In this document: one piece after another, positions 38,936-47,555 of the stretch
Position numbering within the stretch: position 1 is the stretch's first letter
Layout: the number at the start of each line of letters is the position of its first letter
Assembly (NCBI RefSeq): GCF_016862455.1
Contig: NZ_BOMZ01000089.1
Coordinates: 62,001-126,000 of the forward strand
DNA: 64,000 bases
Source of the DNA: Actinoplanes utahensis
GTDB lineage: Bacteria; Actinomycetota; Actinomycetes; Mycobacteriales; Micromonosporaceae
Direction of reading: 5' to 3'
Position numbers and translations under genes: made by a program
The notes under the pieces: model-generated
The model's input: the letters and a program-made list of their open reading frames with translations, nothing else
Databases searched by the model: none
Told to the model about the DNA's origin: nothing

Positions 38936-40288
38936 ATGACGGACCTGGCGGTCAAGCCGCTCTCGGTGATCCAGCAGACGATGTGGCTGGAACACCGGCT
39001 CGCGCCGCGGAGCGCGGCGTACAACCTGGTGCTGCCGCTGCGCATCCGGGCCCGCCTGGACGTGGCGGCGCTGAGCCGGGCGGTGGAGCTGGTGGCCGAG
39101 CGGCACGAGCTGCTGCGGACCCGGTTCCTGGAGGTGGAGGGCCGTCCGTGCCGGGTGCCGGACGACCGGCCGCTGGCCCGGCTGGAGCTGCTGCCGCAGC
39201 CCGCCGGCGGCGTCGCCGAGGCCGCCCGGGAGTACGTGCGCCGGCCGTTCGACCTGTCCACCGGCGCCTTCCGGGTCGGCCTGCTGCCGGTCTCCGGCAC
39301 CGAAGCCGTGATCCTGCCGGTCGCGCACCACATCGCCGGCGACTTCATGTCGCACTGGCTGATCGTGCGCGACCTGCTGAACGCCTACCGGGACGGCGCC
39401 CTGCCGGAGCCGTCCGGCCACTATGACGTGTTCGTCGCGGAGGAGGCGCGGATCGTCGCCTCGCCGATCGGCGAGCGGTCGCGGGCGTACTGGTCGGCGC
39501 GGGCCGACGGGGCCGCCGCGGCCGAGCTGCCGGCCGACCGTCCCCGCCCGGCGCTGTCCCGCCGGGTCGGCGCCAGCCGCCGGGCGCGGCTGGACCCGGA
39601 CGTGGCCGCCGGCCTGCCGCAGGCCGCCCGGGACGCCGGCGTCACCCCGTTCGCGCTCCTGCTCGGCGCCTTCACCGCGCTGGTCCGCCGGTACACCGCG
39701 CAGGACGAGTTCCTGGTCGGCGTGCCGGCCACCAACCGCCTCGGCGTGCAGATGCGCGAGGTGGCCGGGGCCTTCGTCAACCCCCTGCCGATCCGGGCGC
39801 GATTCCGGGCCGGCGCCACCTTCCGCGACGCCGCCGCCGACGCCGGCGAGCAACTGCGCACCGGCATGTTCCACGTGCGCTACCCGTGCGGCCTGCTCGG
39901 CGGGGGAGCGCCGATGTTCCGCCTGGCGATGCTCATGGTCGCGGCGGATCAGCGCGAGCCCTCGGTGCCGTACCCGGCGCCGGGGGAGGAGACCGGACCG
40001 GAGATCGAGTACGCCGGTCTGCCGGTGGCGCTGATGGACGTCCCGTCGCAGGAGGGCCAGATGGACCTCGTGATCCGGGTGGAGCAGAACAGCGCGGGGA
40101 TCGACATGGTCTTCGCCTACGACAGCGATCTGTACGACGAGAGCACCATCGACCGTTTCATCGGCCAGTTCCAGCGGTTCGCCCGCGCGGCGGTCACCGA
40201 TGTGGACACCGAGGTCGACCAGACGCCGCTGACCGGCGACGACGAGCTCGCCGCGCTGCTCGCGCTCGGCGGAGTATGGGGCGAATAG
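38936..40288 (+). CDS. Free-standing NRPS condensation domain
   Basis: 450 aa, one complete condensation domain and nothing else. N-terminal PLSVIQQTMWLEHRLAP (C1), HELLRTRF (C2), active site VAHHIAGDFMS (HHxxxDF, with the usual Gly replaced by Phe), VGVPATNR and GAFVNPLPIR (C5). Such single domains join a carrier-bound acyl or peptidyl chain to an amine or alcohol and can also release the product. The preceding gene is a carrier protein and the main NRPS lacks a thioesterase, so it may attach the acyl unit or finish the molecule. GTG 38933 is an alternative start. Confidence 0.9.
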   Translation: MTDLAVKPLSVIQQTMWLEHRLAPRSAAYNLVLPLRIRARLDVAALSRAVELVAERHELLRTRFLEVEGRPCRVPDDRPLARLELLPQPAGGVAEAAREYVRRPFDLSTGAFRVGLLPVSGTEAVILPVAHHIAGDFMSHWLIVRDLLNAYRDGALPEPSGHYDVFVAEEARIVASPIGERSRAYWSARADGAAAAELPADRPRPALSRRVGASRRARLDPDVAAGLPQAARDAGVTPFALLLGAFTALVRRYTAQDEFLVGVPATNRLGVQMREVAGAFVNPLPIRARFRAGATFRDAAADAGEQLRTGMFHVRYPCGLLGGGAPMFRLAMLMVAADQREPSVPYPAPGEETGPEIEYAGLPVALMDVPSQEGQMDLVIRVEQNSAGIDMVFAYDSDLYDESTIDRFIGQFQRFARAAVTDVDTEVDQTPLTGDDELAALLALGGVWGE

Positions 40289-41221
40289 ATGCGACGCCGG
40301 TACGAATCAACCATGAAGAATCTGCTTTCCGTGTCCGACCTTCCGGACTCGGATCTGCCCGGCGTCGTGGCCCGGGCCCTGGAGTTCGCCACCGGCAAAC
40401 GCGAGCCGAGCCTGGACGGCCGGATCGTCGGAACCTACTTCCGCAAGACCTCCACCCGGACCCGGACCGCGTTCACCGCCGGGGCGCTGCGGCTGTCCGC
40501 ACAGGTGATCGCCTACGGGCCGGAGGATCTGCAGCTGGCCACCGGGGAGACCGCCGAGGACACCGCCCTGGTGCTGTCCGGCATGGTCGACGTGCTGGTG
40601 GCCCGGACCGCCGGCAGCACCGAGGAGCTGCACGCCTTCGCCGCTCAGGGCCGGATGCCGGTGATCAACGCGATGAGCGCGGCCGAGCACCCGACGCAGG
40701 CGCTGACCGATCTGTCCACGATGCACGAGCACTTCGGGCGGATCGAGGACCTGCGGGTGCTCTATGTCGGCGAGGGCAACAACACCGCCACCGCGCTGGC
40801 CCTCGCGCTCAGCCGGTACCCGGGCGTGCGCCTGGAGCTGCGTACACCGCCCGGATACGGACTCCCCGCGGACTATCTGGCCCGGGCCTCCGCCAACGCC
40901 CGGCGCAGCGGCGCCGAGGTGTCCGAGCGGCACGACATGGACGACCTGCCGCCCGGTTTCGACGTCGTCTACACCACCCGCTGGCAGACCACCGGCACGA
41001 GCAAGCCCGACCCGGACTGGCGGACCGTCTTCGCGCCGTTCCAGGTGTCGGCGAAGCTGTGGGAGACCAGTCCGGCGGCCACGTTCATGCACGACCTGCC
41101 GGCTCACCGCGGCGAGGAGGTCACCGCCGACGTCCTCGACGGCCCGGTGAGCATCGCCTTCCGTCAGGCCGAACACAAGATGTTCAGTGCCATGGCGGCT
41201 CTCGAATGGTGCCTGGCATGA
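40289..41221 (+). CDS. Ornithine/aspartate carbamoyltransferase-like enzyme, probably biosynthetic
   Basis: 310 aa. Carbamoyl phosphate is bound by STRTRT (residues 55-60) and HPTQ in AEHPTQALTDLSTM; the second-substrate loop reads MHDLPAHRGEEV, with Asp269 where ornithine carbamoyltransferases have Cys (HCLP). That change argues for a different amine acceptor. In viomycin and capreomycin pathways a homologue (VioL/CmnL) carbamoylates a 2,3-diaminopropionate residue; with SbnA/SbnB here, carbamoylation of diaminopropionate to a ureido-alanine residue is the most sensible inference. Starts directly after the condensation-domain stop (TAGATG) and overlaps the MFS gene by four bases. ATG 40313 is an alternative start. 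Confidence 0.85.
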   Translation: MRRRYESTMKNLLSVSDLPDSDLPGVVARALEFATGKREPSLDGRIVGTYFRKTSTRTRTAFTAGALRLSAQVIAYGPEDLQLATGETAEDTALVLSGMVDVLVARTAGSTEELHAFAAQGRMPVINAMSAAEHPTQALTDLSTMHEHFGRIEDLRVLYVGEGNNTATALALALSRYPGVRLELRTPPGYGLPADYLARASANARRSGAEVSERHDMDDLPPGFDVVYTTRWQTTGTSKPDPDWRTVFAPFQVSAKLWETSPAATFMHDLPAHRGEEVTADVLDGPVSIAFRQAEHKMFSAMAALEWCLA

Positions 41222-42465
41222 CAAACACCGCCGATAGAGTCAGCGTCCCGCTGCGCAGCAACCGGGACTTCGGGCTGCTGTGGGTGTCCGCGGCCTTCTC
41301 CTTCCTCGGCACCCGGGCCACCGCCCTGGTGTACCCGATGCTGGTCCTGTGGAACGGGGGTTCCACGACCCTGGCCGGCCTGGCCGGTTTCGCCGCGCTC
41401 CTGCCGCAACTGGTGATCCAGCTCCCGGCCGGGGCCTATGTGGACCGCTGGGACCGGCGCCGGCTCATGCTCGTCTGCGAATGGGGCAGCCTGCTCGCGC
41501 TGGGCAGCCTCGCCGCGGCGGTCCTGACGGACCGGCTCTGGCTGCCGCACCTGTTCGCGGTGGCCTTCATCGAGGGCAGCCTGATGGTCTTCTACCAGCT
41601 CGCCGAGCGTGCCGCCGTCCCGCAGCTGGTGGCGCCGGACCAGCTCGGCGCCGCCTACAGCCAGAACGAGGCACGCACGCGCGGCGCGGCGCTGCTCGGC
41701 CAGCCGATCGGCACCAGCCTGTTCGCGCTCGGCAACGCGCTGCCGCTGGTCTTCGGGGCGGCCGTCCGGCTCGTGTCGATCGGCACGCTCTGGGGCATCC
41801 GCACCCGCTTCCAGGAGAAGCGCCGGGACGCGCCGGCCCCGGACGTGCGCGCGGAGATCAGCGCGGGGCTGTCCTGGGTGTGGCGGCAGCGCTTCCTGCG
41901 CGCCGTGATGCTGGTGATGGCCCTCACCAACATGCTCTTCCAGATGCTGACCTTCGCGATGCTGCCGCTCTTCCACGACGAGGGCCGCTCCGAGGCGCTC
42001 GTCGGCGTGGTGCTGGCCTGCTCGTCGCTGGGCGGGCTGATCGGCGCGCTGACCGCCGCCGCCTGGATGCGCCGCTGGAGCCTGCGGCGGATCCTGCTGG
42101 CCGGCACCGGGGTGTGGGCGGTCGTGACGACCGCCATCGCCTTCGCGCCCGACGTGGTGTCGATGGGTGTGCTCTTCGCCGCCAGCGGTTACGTCGGCGG
42201 TGTCTTCAACGTGCCGGCCATCGTTTACGTCATGCGGATCACCCCGCCGGACATGCAGGGGCGGGTCGGCAGCGTGGCCTCGATGGTGGCGTTCGGTGGC
42301 ATGGCCTTCGGTTGGGCGGCGGCGGGTCCGCTCCTGACCGTCGTGGCGCCCCGGACCGGAATCGCGGTCATCGGAGCAACGCTGGCGCTCGTCGCCCTCG
42401 CGGCGGCGATCAGCCCGGCGATCAGGCGGGCGCACGGGACCGCGGAAACAAAGCCGCTCGGCTGA
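41218..42465 (+). CDS. MFS transporter (probable product exporter)
   Basis: 415 aa with about twelve transmembrane segments in two halves. PAGAYVDRWDRRRLM is the MFS loop 2-3 motif; PAPDVRAEISAGLSWVWRQRF is the cytoplasmic linker typical of the MFS_3/enterobactin exporter-like group. Members export antibiotics and siderophores with proton antiport. ATG overlaps the carbamoyltransferase stop (ATGA), so it is part of the operon. Export of the cluster product is inferred from location only. Confidence 0.88.
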   Translation: MTNTADRVSVPLRSNRDFGLLWVSAAFSFLGTRATALVYPMLVLWNGGSTTLAGLAGFAALLPQLVIQLPAGAYVDRWDRRRLMLVCEWGSLLALGSLAAAVLTDRLWLPHLFAVAFIEGSLMVFYQLAERAAVPQLVAPDQLGAAYSQNEARTRGAALLGQPIGTSLFALGNALPLVFGAAVRLVSIGTLWGIRTRFQEKRRDAPAPDVRAEISAGLSWVWRQRFLRAVMLVMALTNMLFQMLTFAMLPLFHDEGRSEALVGVVLACSSLGGLIGALTAAAWMRRWSLRRILLAGTGVWAVVTTAIAFAPDVVSMGVLFAASGYVGGVFNVPAIVYVMRITPPDMQGRVGSVASMVAFGGMAFGWAAAGPLLTVVAPRTGIAVIGATLALVALAAAISPAIRRAHGTAETKPLG

Positions 42466-42481
42466 CAGTGGGAAAGGAATC

Positions 42482-43252
42482 ATGACCATGGCGCGCAGTG
42501 CATCGGCCACCACCTTGAAGGCGGCCGTCCAGATGGATTCGGTGACGAAGGTCTACGGCAGGGACGGCGCGGCGGTCACCGCACTCGACCGCGTCTCCAT
42601 CTCCATACCACCGGAGACGTTCACCGCGGTGATGGGCCCGTCCGGGTCCGGCAAGAGCACCTTCCTGCACTGTGCCGCCGGTCTGGACCGGCCCACGTCG
42701 GGCTCGGTGTTCCTCGGATCGATCGGATCCGACCTCTCGAAGTTGTCCGAGAACGACCTGACCAAGCTGCGGCGCGAGCGCATCGGCTTCGTCTTCCAGT
42801 CGTTCAACCTGCTGGCCGCCCTCGACGTGCGGCAGAACATCACCCTGCCGCTGCGGCTGGCCGGCCGCCGGGCCGACCGCAAGTACCTGGACGAGATCCT
42901 GAGCCGGGTCGGGCTGGCCCAGCGGGACCGGCACCGCCCGTCCCAGCTCTCCGGCGGCCAGCAGCAGCGGGTCGCCATCGCCCGGGCCCTGATCACCCGG
43001 CCCGAGGTGGTCTTCGCCGACGAGCCGACCGGCGCCCTGGACACCGTCACCGCCCGGGAGATCCTCACCCTGCTCCGGCAGACCGTGGACACCCTGGGCC
43101 AGACCGTGGTGATGGTGACCCACGACCCGGTCGCCGCGTCCTACGCCGACAACGTCGTCTTCCTCGCCGACGGCCGGATCCACGAGATCGCCAAGCAGCT
43201 GTCCGCCGACGAGGTCGCCGACCGCATGACGCACCTCGGAGGGCGGTCCTGA
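42482..43252 (+). CDS. ABC transporter ATP-binding protein (MacB/LolD type)
   Basis: 256 aa. Walker A GPSGSGKST, Q-loop FVFQSFNLLAALDVRQN, signature LSGGQQQRVAIARAL, Walker B VVFADEPTGALD and H-loop VMVTHDP are intact. The ADEPTGALD wording and the FtsX-type partner downstream place it in the MacB/LolD/BceA group that mechanotransmits or exports rather than imports. A GGGAAAGGA ribosome site precedes ATG 42482. The stop shares one base with the permease start. Confidence 0.95.
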   Translation: MTMARSASATTLKAAVQMDSVTKVYGRDGAAVTALDRVSISIPPETFTAVMGPSGSGKSTFLHCAAGLDRPTSGSVFLGSIGSDLSKLSENDLTKLRRERIGFVFQSFNLLAALDVRQNITLPLRLAGRRADRKYLDEILSRVGLAQRDRHRPSQLSGGQQQRVAIARALITRPEVVFADEPTGALDTVTAREILTLLRQTVDTLGQTVVMVTHDPVAASYADNVVFLADGRIHEIAKQLSADEVADRMTHLGGRS

Positions 43253-45780
43253 TGTTCCGGCTCGTACTGGCGACGCTGCGGGTCCGTAAAGGCTCCGCGA
43301 TCGCCGGTTTCCTCGCCCTGTTCTGCGCCGCGCTGATCGTCGGCGCGTGTGGCGTGCTGCTGGAGACGGGCATCCGCGGGGCCATCCCCGCGGAGCGGTA
43401 CTCCGGCACGCCGGTGGTGGTCGCCGCGGATCAGCAGATCCGCTGGACCGAGACGAAGGTCAAGGACAAGGGCGACGGGGAGGTGAAGACCAAGTCCAAG
43501 GAGAAGGCCAAGGCGCTCAGCGAGCGTGCCTGGCTGCCCACGTCCGTCGGCGACAAGCTCGCCGCGGTGCCGGGTGCCCAGGTGATCGAGGACCTGATCT
43601 TCCCGGCCGACGTCCTGGCCGACGGCGGGTTCCTGCCCGGCGTCGACGGCAACCCCACCTGGGGGCACGGCTGGTCGTCGGCCGCGCTGACCCCGTACGT
43701 CCTGGCGTCCGGCGCGGAACCGCGGGGCGACGGCGACGTGGTGATCGACGCGGAGCTGGCCGACCGGGCCGGCCTCGAGGTCGGCGACGAGACGGTCGTG
43801 CAGTCCACGTCCACGCCGAAGACCTACCGGGTCACCGGCATCGCCCGGCCCGAGGCGACGGTGGACCAGCAGTCGGCGCTGTTCTTCACCGCCGGTGAGG
43901 CCCGCCGGCTGGCCGGCCACGACGGCACGGTGTCGGCGTACGGCGTCTTCGGCGCCGGCCGCGACCAGGTCGAGGCCGCGGTCGCCGGCACCGAGGCGGT
44001 GGTCTCCTCCGGCGACGAGCGCGGCGCGGTGGAGTTCGTCGACGCCGCCTCGGCGCGGGTGAAGCTGACCAGCATGGGCGGCGCCCTCGCCGGCACGTCG
44101 CTGATCGTGGCGATGCTGGTGGTGGTCGGAACCTTCGCCCTCGCGGTGCAACAGCGTTACCGCGAGCTGGCGATGCTGCGCGCGATCGGCGCCACGCCCC
44201 GCCAGGTGCGCAAGATGATCAGCCGGGAGGCCCTGCTGCTGGGTGTGCTCGCGGCGATCCCGGGCGCCCTGCTGGGCATCCCGCTGGCCAGTGTGATCCG
44301 GGCGAAGTTCGTCTCGCTGGGGACGATCCCGGACAGCCTGCAACTGGCCCGCAGTCCCTTCCCGATCATCGCCGCGATGGCCGCGACCGTGGGCGCCGCG
44401 TTCATCGCGGCCCGGGTGACCGCCCGGCGCACCGCCCGGATCAGGCCCGCCGAGGCGCTGGCCGAGGCGGCGATCGAGCGGCGGACGCTGGGCCTGGGCC
44501 GGGTGCTCGCCGGTCTGATCTTCACCGTTCTGGCGGCGTGCATCACCCTGCTCCTGACCGTCCTGCACACCGAGCCCGCCGCGATGCCGGTCACCTACCT
44601 CAGCGTGCTGATGTGGATGGTCGCGCTGTCGCTGCTCGGCCCGTACCTCACCCGCGGCGCCATCGGGCTGCTGGGCGTGCCGTTGCGGGCCTTCCCGGTC
44701 GGCGGTTTCCTGGCGGCGCTCAACTCGAAGGCGAACAGCCGCCGGGTCGCGTCGGTCATCACGCCGCTGGCCCTGCTGATCGGCATGACCTCCACCATCC
44801 TGTTCGTGCCGGTGACGCTGAGCGACGCCGCGGCGGACGAGATGAAGGCGGGGATGAAGGCCGACTACGTGGTGGCCTCGCTCGGCTCGGGCGTGCCCGC
44901 GCCGGCCGCCGAGGCGCTGCGCGGCACACCGGGCGTCACCTCGGTCACCGAGGTGCTGAACACCACGATCTGGGCGGGCCAGGACAAGCGGTCGGCACAG
45001 GGCCTGAGCTCGGCGGGGGTGGCCACGGTCGTCGACCCCGAGGTGACGACCGGGTCGCTGGAGAAGCTCGCTCCCGGCTCCATCGCGATGAGCGACCTGG
45101 CGGTGCAGGGCCGCAAGATCGGCGACACCGTGCCGGTCACCATGGGCGACGGCGTCGAGACGAAGTTCCAGCTGGTGGCCGTCTACGGCCGGGCCCTCGG
45201 GTTCGGTGACGTGCTGCTCGCCCACGAGGACGTCGTCGGCCACGTCGACGCGCCGCTGGCCCGGACCGTCCTGATCAAGGGCGACGTGTCGCCGGACCAG
45301 CTGCGGGACCGGGTGAAGGACTTCCCGGGGCTGATGGTGACCGACCGGTCCGGCTTCCAGGAGGCCCAGGCCGAGCGGCAGCAGACGAACGCCGAGGTGA
45401 ACCTGGTGTTCATGGGCCTGATCATCGCGTTCACCGCGATCGCGGTGGTCAACACGCTGGCGATGGCCATCGTCGACCGGATCCGGGAGTTCGCCCTGAT
45501 GCGCCTCGTCGGCACCACCCGGCGCCAGGTGTTCGACGTGCTGCACTGGGAGCTCGGTGTGATCGTGCTGATCGCCGCGGCGCTCGGCACCGGCGCGGCC
45601 CTGCTGACGCTCACCGGCTTCAGCACCGGGATGGTCGGGTCCAGCACGCCGAGCATCTCGCTGGGGACGTACGCCGTGGTCCTGCTCGGCGCTCTGGGCC
45701 TGGGCCTGGTGGCGACGATCCTCCCGGCCAGGATGGTCCTGCGCCGCAACCCGGCCGAGGACATCAACGGAAGGCAGTAG
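43252..45780 (+). CDS. FtsX-type ABC transporter permease
   Basis: 842 aa. An N-terminal membrane helix (SAIAGFLALFCAALIVGACGVLL), a large extracytoplasmic domain (about 45-260), three helices with the FtsX core QQRYRELAMLRAIGATPRQVRKMISREALLLG, a second hydrophobic block around 420-500, another extracytoplasmic domain, and a second FtsX core near the C-terminus (DRIREFALMRLVGTTRRQVFDVLHWELG). This duplicated layout is common in actinobacterial antibiotic exporters. It pairs with the ATPase just upstream for efflux or self-protection. Confidence 0.93.
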   Translation: MFRLVLATLRVRKGSAIAGFLALFCAALIVGACGVLLETGIRGAIPAERYSGTPVVVAADQQIRWTETKVKDKGDGEVKTKSKEKAKALSERAWLPTSVGDKLAAVPGAQVIEDLIFPADVLADGGFLPGVDGNPTWGHGWSSAALTPYVLASGAEPRGDGDVVIDAELADRAGLEVGDETVVQSTSTPKTYRVTGIARPEATVDQQSALFFTAGEARRLAGHDGTVSAYGVFGAGRDQVEAAVAGTEAVVSSGDERGAVEFVDAASARVKLTSMGGALAGTSLIVAMLVVVGTFALAVQQRYRELAMLRAIGATPRQVRKMISREALLLGVLAAIPGALLGIPLASVIRAKFVSLGTIPDSLQLARSPFPIIAAMAATVGAAFIAARVTARRTARIRPAEALAEAAIERRTLGLGRVLAGLIFTVLAACITLLLTVLHTEPAAMPVTYLSVLMWMVALSLLGPYLTRGAIGLLGVPLRAFPVGGFLAALNSKANSRRVASVITPLALLIGMTSTILFVPVTLSDAAADEMKAGMKADYVVASLGSGVPAPAAEALRGTPGVTSVTEVLNTTIWAGQDKRSAQGLSSAGVATVVDPEVTTGSLEKLAPGSIAMSDLAVQGRKIGDTVPVTMGDGVETKFQLVAVYGRALGFGDVLLAHEDVVGHVDAPLARTVLIKGDVSPDQLRDRVKDFPGLMVTDRSGFQEAQAERQQTNAEVNLVFMGLIIAFTAIAVVNTLAMAIVDRIREFALMRLVGTTRRQVFDVLHWELGVIVLIAAALGTGAALLTLTGFSTGMVGSSTPSISLGTYAVVLLGALGLGLVATILPARMVLRRNPAEDINGRQ

Positions 45781-45786
45781 GACCCG

Positions 45787-46500
45787 GTGGACTACCTGCG
45801 TATCTACCATCCGCGTCCGGCGGCGGAACTCCGGCTGGTCTGCCTGCCGCACGCGGGCGGGACGGCGACGGCGTACCGCGGGTGGGGATCCGCGCTGCCG
45901 CCCTGGATCGAACTGGTGAGCATCCAGTATCCGGGGCGGCAGGACCGGCTCGCCGACCCCTTCGTCGCCGACCTCACCACCCTGATCACCGAGGTGATCG
46001 CCGCGTTGCCCCGGGACCGGCCGATGGCCGTCTTCGGGCACAGCATGGGTGCCACGGTCGGCTACGAACTGGCCCGGCGGCTGCCACCGGTGCACCTGTT
46101 CCTGTCGGCCCCGGCGTCGGCCGTGGGCCGGCGGCTGGACACCTCCGACGACGACCGTCTGGTCGCCGACGTGCAACGGCTCGGCGGCAGCGGGGTCGCC
46201 CTCCTGGACCATCCGGAGATCCGGCGCCTGGCGCTGCCGGCGATCCGCCACGACGCGTGCATGCTCGCGGCCCACGAGATCGCCGACGGCCCGCCGCCGG
46301 ACTGCCCGGTCACCGTGCTGGCCGGCGACGCCGACGTCGCCTGTTCGCCCGACGCCGCCCGGCGCTGGGCGCGACGAACCACCGCCGGGTTCGACCTGCG
46401 GGTCTTCCCCGGCGGCCATCACTATCTAGAGGACGCCGGTGACCAGGTCGTCCGGCTGCTGGCCGAGAAGCTGGAGGCGTCCCGGACAGGAGCGAGATGA
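45787..46500 (+). CDS. Type II thioesterase
   Basis: 237 aa alpha/beta hydrolase. LVCLPHAGGTATAYRGW is the family start, nucleophile Ser86 is in FGHSMGATVGYELAR, the Asp in VLAGDADVACSP and the His in FPGGHHYLEDAG. Type II thioesterases clear misprimed or stalled carrier proteins. As neither NRPS has an integrated thioesterase, it might also help release, though this subfamily usually edits. GTG start; the stop overlaps the KAS III-like gene (ATGA). Confidence 0.93.
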   Translation: MDYLRIYHPRPAAELRLVCLPHAGGTATAYRGWGSALPPWIELVSIQYPGRQDRLADPFVADLTTLITEVIAALPRDRPMAVFGHSMGATVGYELARRLPPVHLFLSAPASAVGRRLDTSDDDRLVADVQRLGGSGVALLDHPEIRRLALPAIRHDACMLAAHEIADGPPPDCPVTVLAGDADVACSPDAARRWARRTTAGFDLRVFPGGHHYLEDAGDQVVRLLAEKLEASRTGAR

Positions 46501-47516
46501 TCTGGAACGACATCTATGTCGCCGCCACCGGTTCCTGGCTGGCGCCGCCGGTCGACGTCGGGACGGCGCTGGCCGACGGGCGTTACGACCCGGACGACGC
46601 CGCCCGGGCGGACTACCTCTCGGTCGCGGTGGCCGAGCCCGGCGAGAACGTCGCGGACATGTGGTCCCGGGCGGCTCTCACCGCGCTCGGCAAGTCCGGG
46701 TTCGCGGCCGGCGACGTCGGTCTGCTGCTGTGCGCCGCCACGTTCGGCGCCGGGGTGGACGGCTGGAACTCCGCCGCGTACGTCCAGCGCGAGCTGGGCA
46801 TGCCCGGCGGTCTCGCCGTGGAGGTGCGCGGCGGCTCCAACGGGGGCCTGGTGGCCCTGGAGCTCGCCGCGTCGTTCCTGCGGCGCCCGGACGCCGGCGC
46901 GGCCGTGATCACGGCCGGGGACCTGTTCCCGATGCCGTACTTCGACAGGTGGCGGTCCGAGCGGTTCCTCTTCGGCGACGGCTGTGCCGCCGCGGTGCTC
47001 TCCCGGGACGGCGGGTTCGCGCGCCTGGTGGCGACCGCCACCACCGGCGATCCGGAGCTGGAGGGCCTGCACCGCGGCGACACACCGATCGGCCCCTTCG
47101 ATCCGGACAAGAGGTTCCCGATCGACCTGCGGGAGCGTGCGAAGGCCTTCCAGGCGGGCGGGATGCCCAAGGACGAGATGATCCAGCGGCTCTCGGCCGG
47201 CCCGCGGAGAGTGGCCCGGCAGGTCCTCGGCGAGGCCGGCATCTCCGTGGACGACGTGACGCATGTGATCGTCCCGCATTTCGGCCGCACTCTGACGACA
47301 CTGCAATGTCTCTATCCGCTGGGCCTTCGCGACATCAATCGAACGGCATGGGATTTCGCCCGCCGGACCGGCCACATGGGACCGGCCGATCAGTGGGCCG
47401 CACTCCACGACCTGTACGAGAACGGCCAGCTCAAGGCCGGTGAGCGGGTCCTCATGCTGGGTGTCGGGGCGGGTTTCTGCTGGAGTGCCGCGCTGCTCGA
47501 GATAGTTGATTCATAG
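46497..47516 (+). CDS. KAS III-like acyltransferase with Ser instead of catalytic Cys
   Basis: 339 aa thiolase-fold protein of the FabH/CerJ/DpsC kind. The region that normally holds the nucleophilic Cys reads VEVRGGSNGGLVALELA, i.e. Ser114. The His motif is VPHFGRTLT (His replaces the usual HQAN start) and the C-terminal loop GVGAGFCWSAALLE lacks the Asn pattern of FabH. Decarboxylative condensation is therefore unlikely; some relatives with Ser or Cys (DpsC, CerJ) act as acyl or starter-unit transferases from CoA or ACP. Next to an acyl-CoA ligase, MIO lyase and carrier protein, transfer of an arylacrylyl or similar unit is a fair guess. Last gene of its operon. Confidence 0.85.
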   Translation: MIWNDIYVAATGSWLAPPVDVGTALADGRYDPDDAARADYLSVAVAEPGENVADMWSRAALTALGKSGFAAGDVGLLLCAATFGAGVDGWNSAAYVQRELGMPGGLAVEVRGGSNGGLVALELAASFLRRPDAGAAVITAGDLFPMPYFDRWRSERFLFGDGCAAAVLSRDGGFARLVATATTGDPELEGLHRGDTPIGPFDPDKRFPIDLRERAKAFQAGGMPKDEMIQRLSAGPRRVARQVLGEAGISVDDVTHVIVPHFGRTLTTLQCLYPLGLRDINRTAWDFARRTGHMGPADQWAALHDLYENGQLKAGERVLMLGVGAGFCWSAALLEIVDS

Positions 47517-47534
47517 AGATAGTCGAACTATAGG
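47506..47534 (+). promoter_or_regulatory. Candidate promoter TTGATT-N17-TATAGG upstream of the acyl-CoA ligase gene
   Basis: TTGATT (47506-47511) and TATAGG (47529-47534) are 17 bases apart, 21 bases before ATG 47556, and overlap the end of the KAS III gene. The stretch also contains a 17-bp-spaced imperfect direct repeat GATAGTYGA...ATAG (47501 and 47518). Confidence 0.5.
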
Positions 47535-47555
47535 GCGACCGCCGATTCTGCGGGT

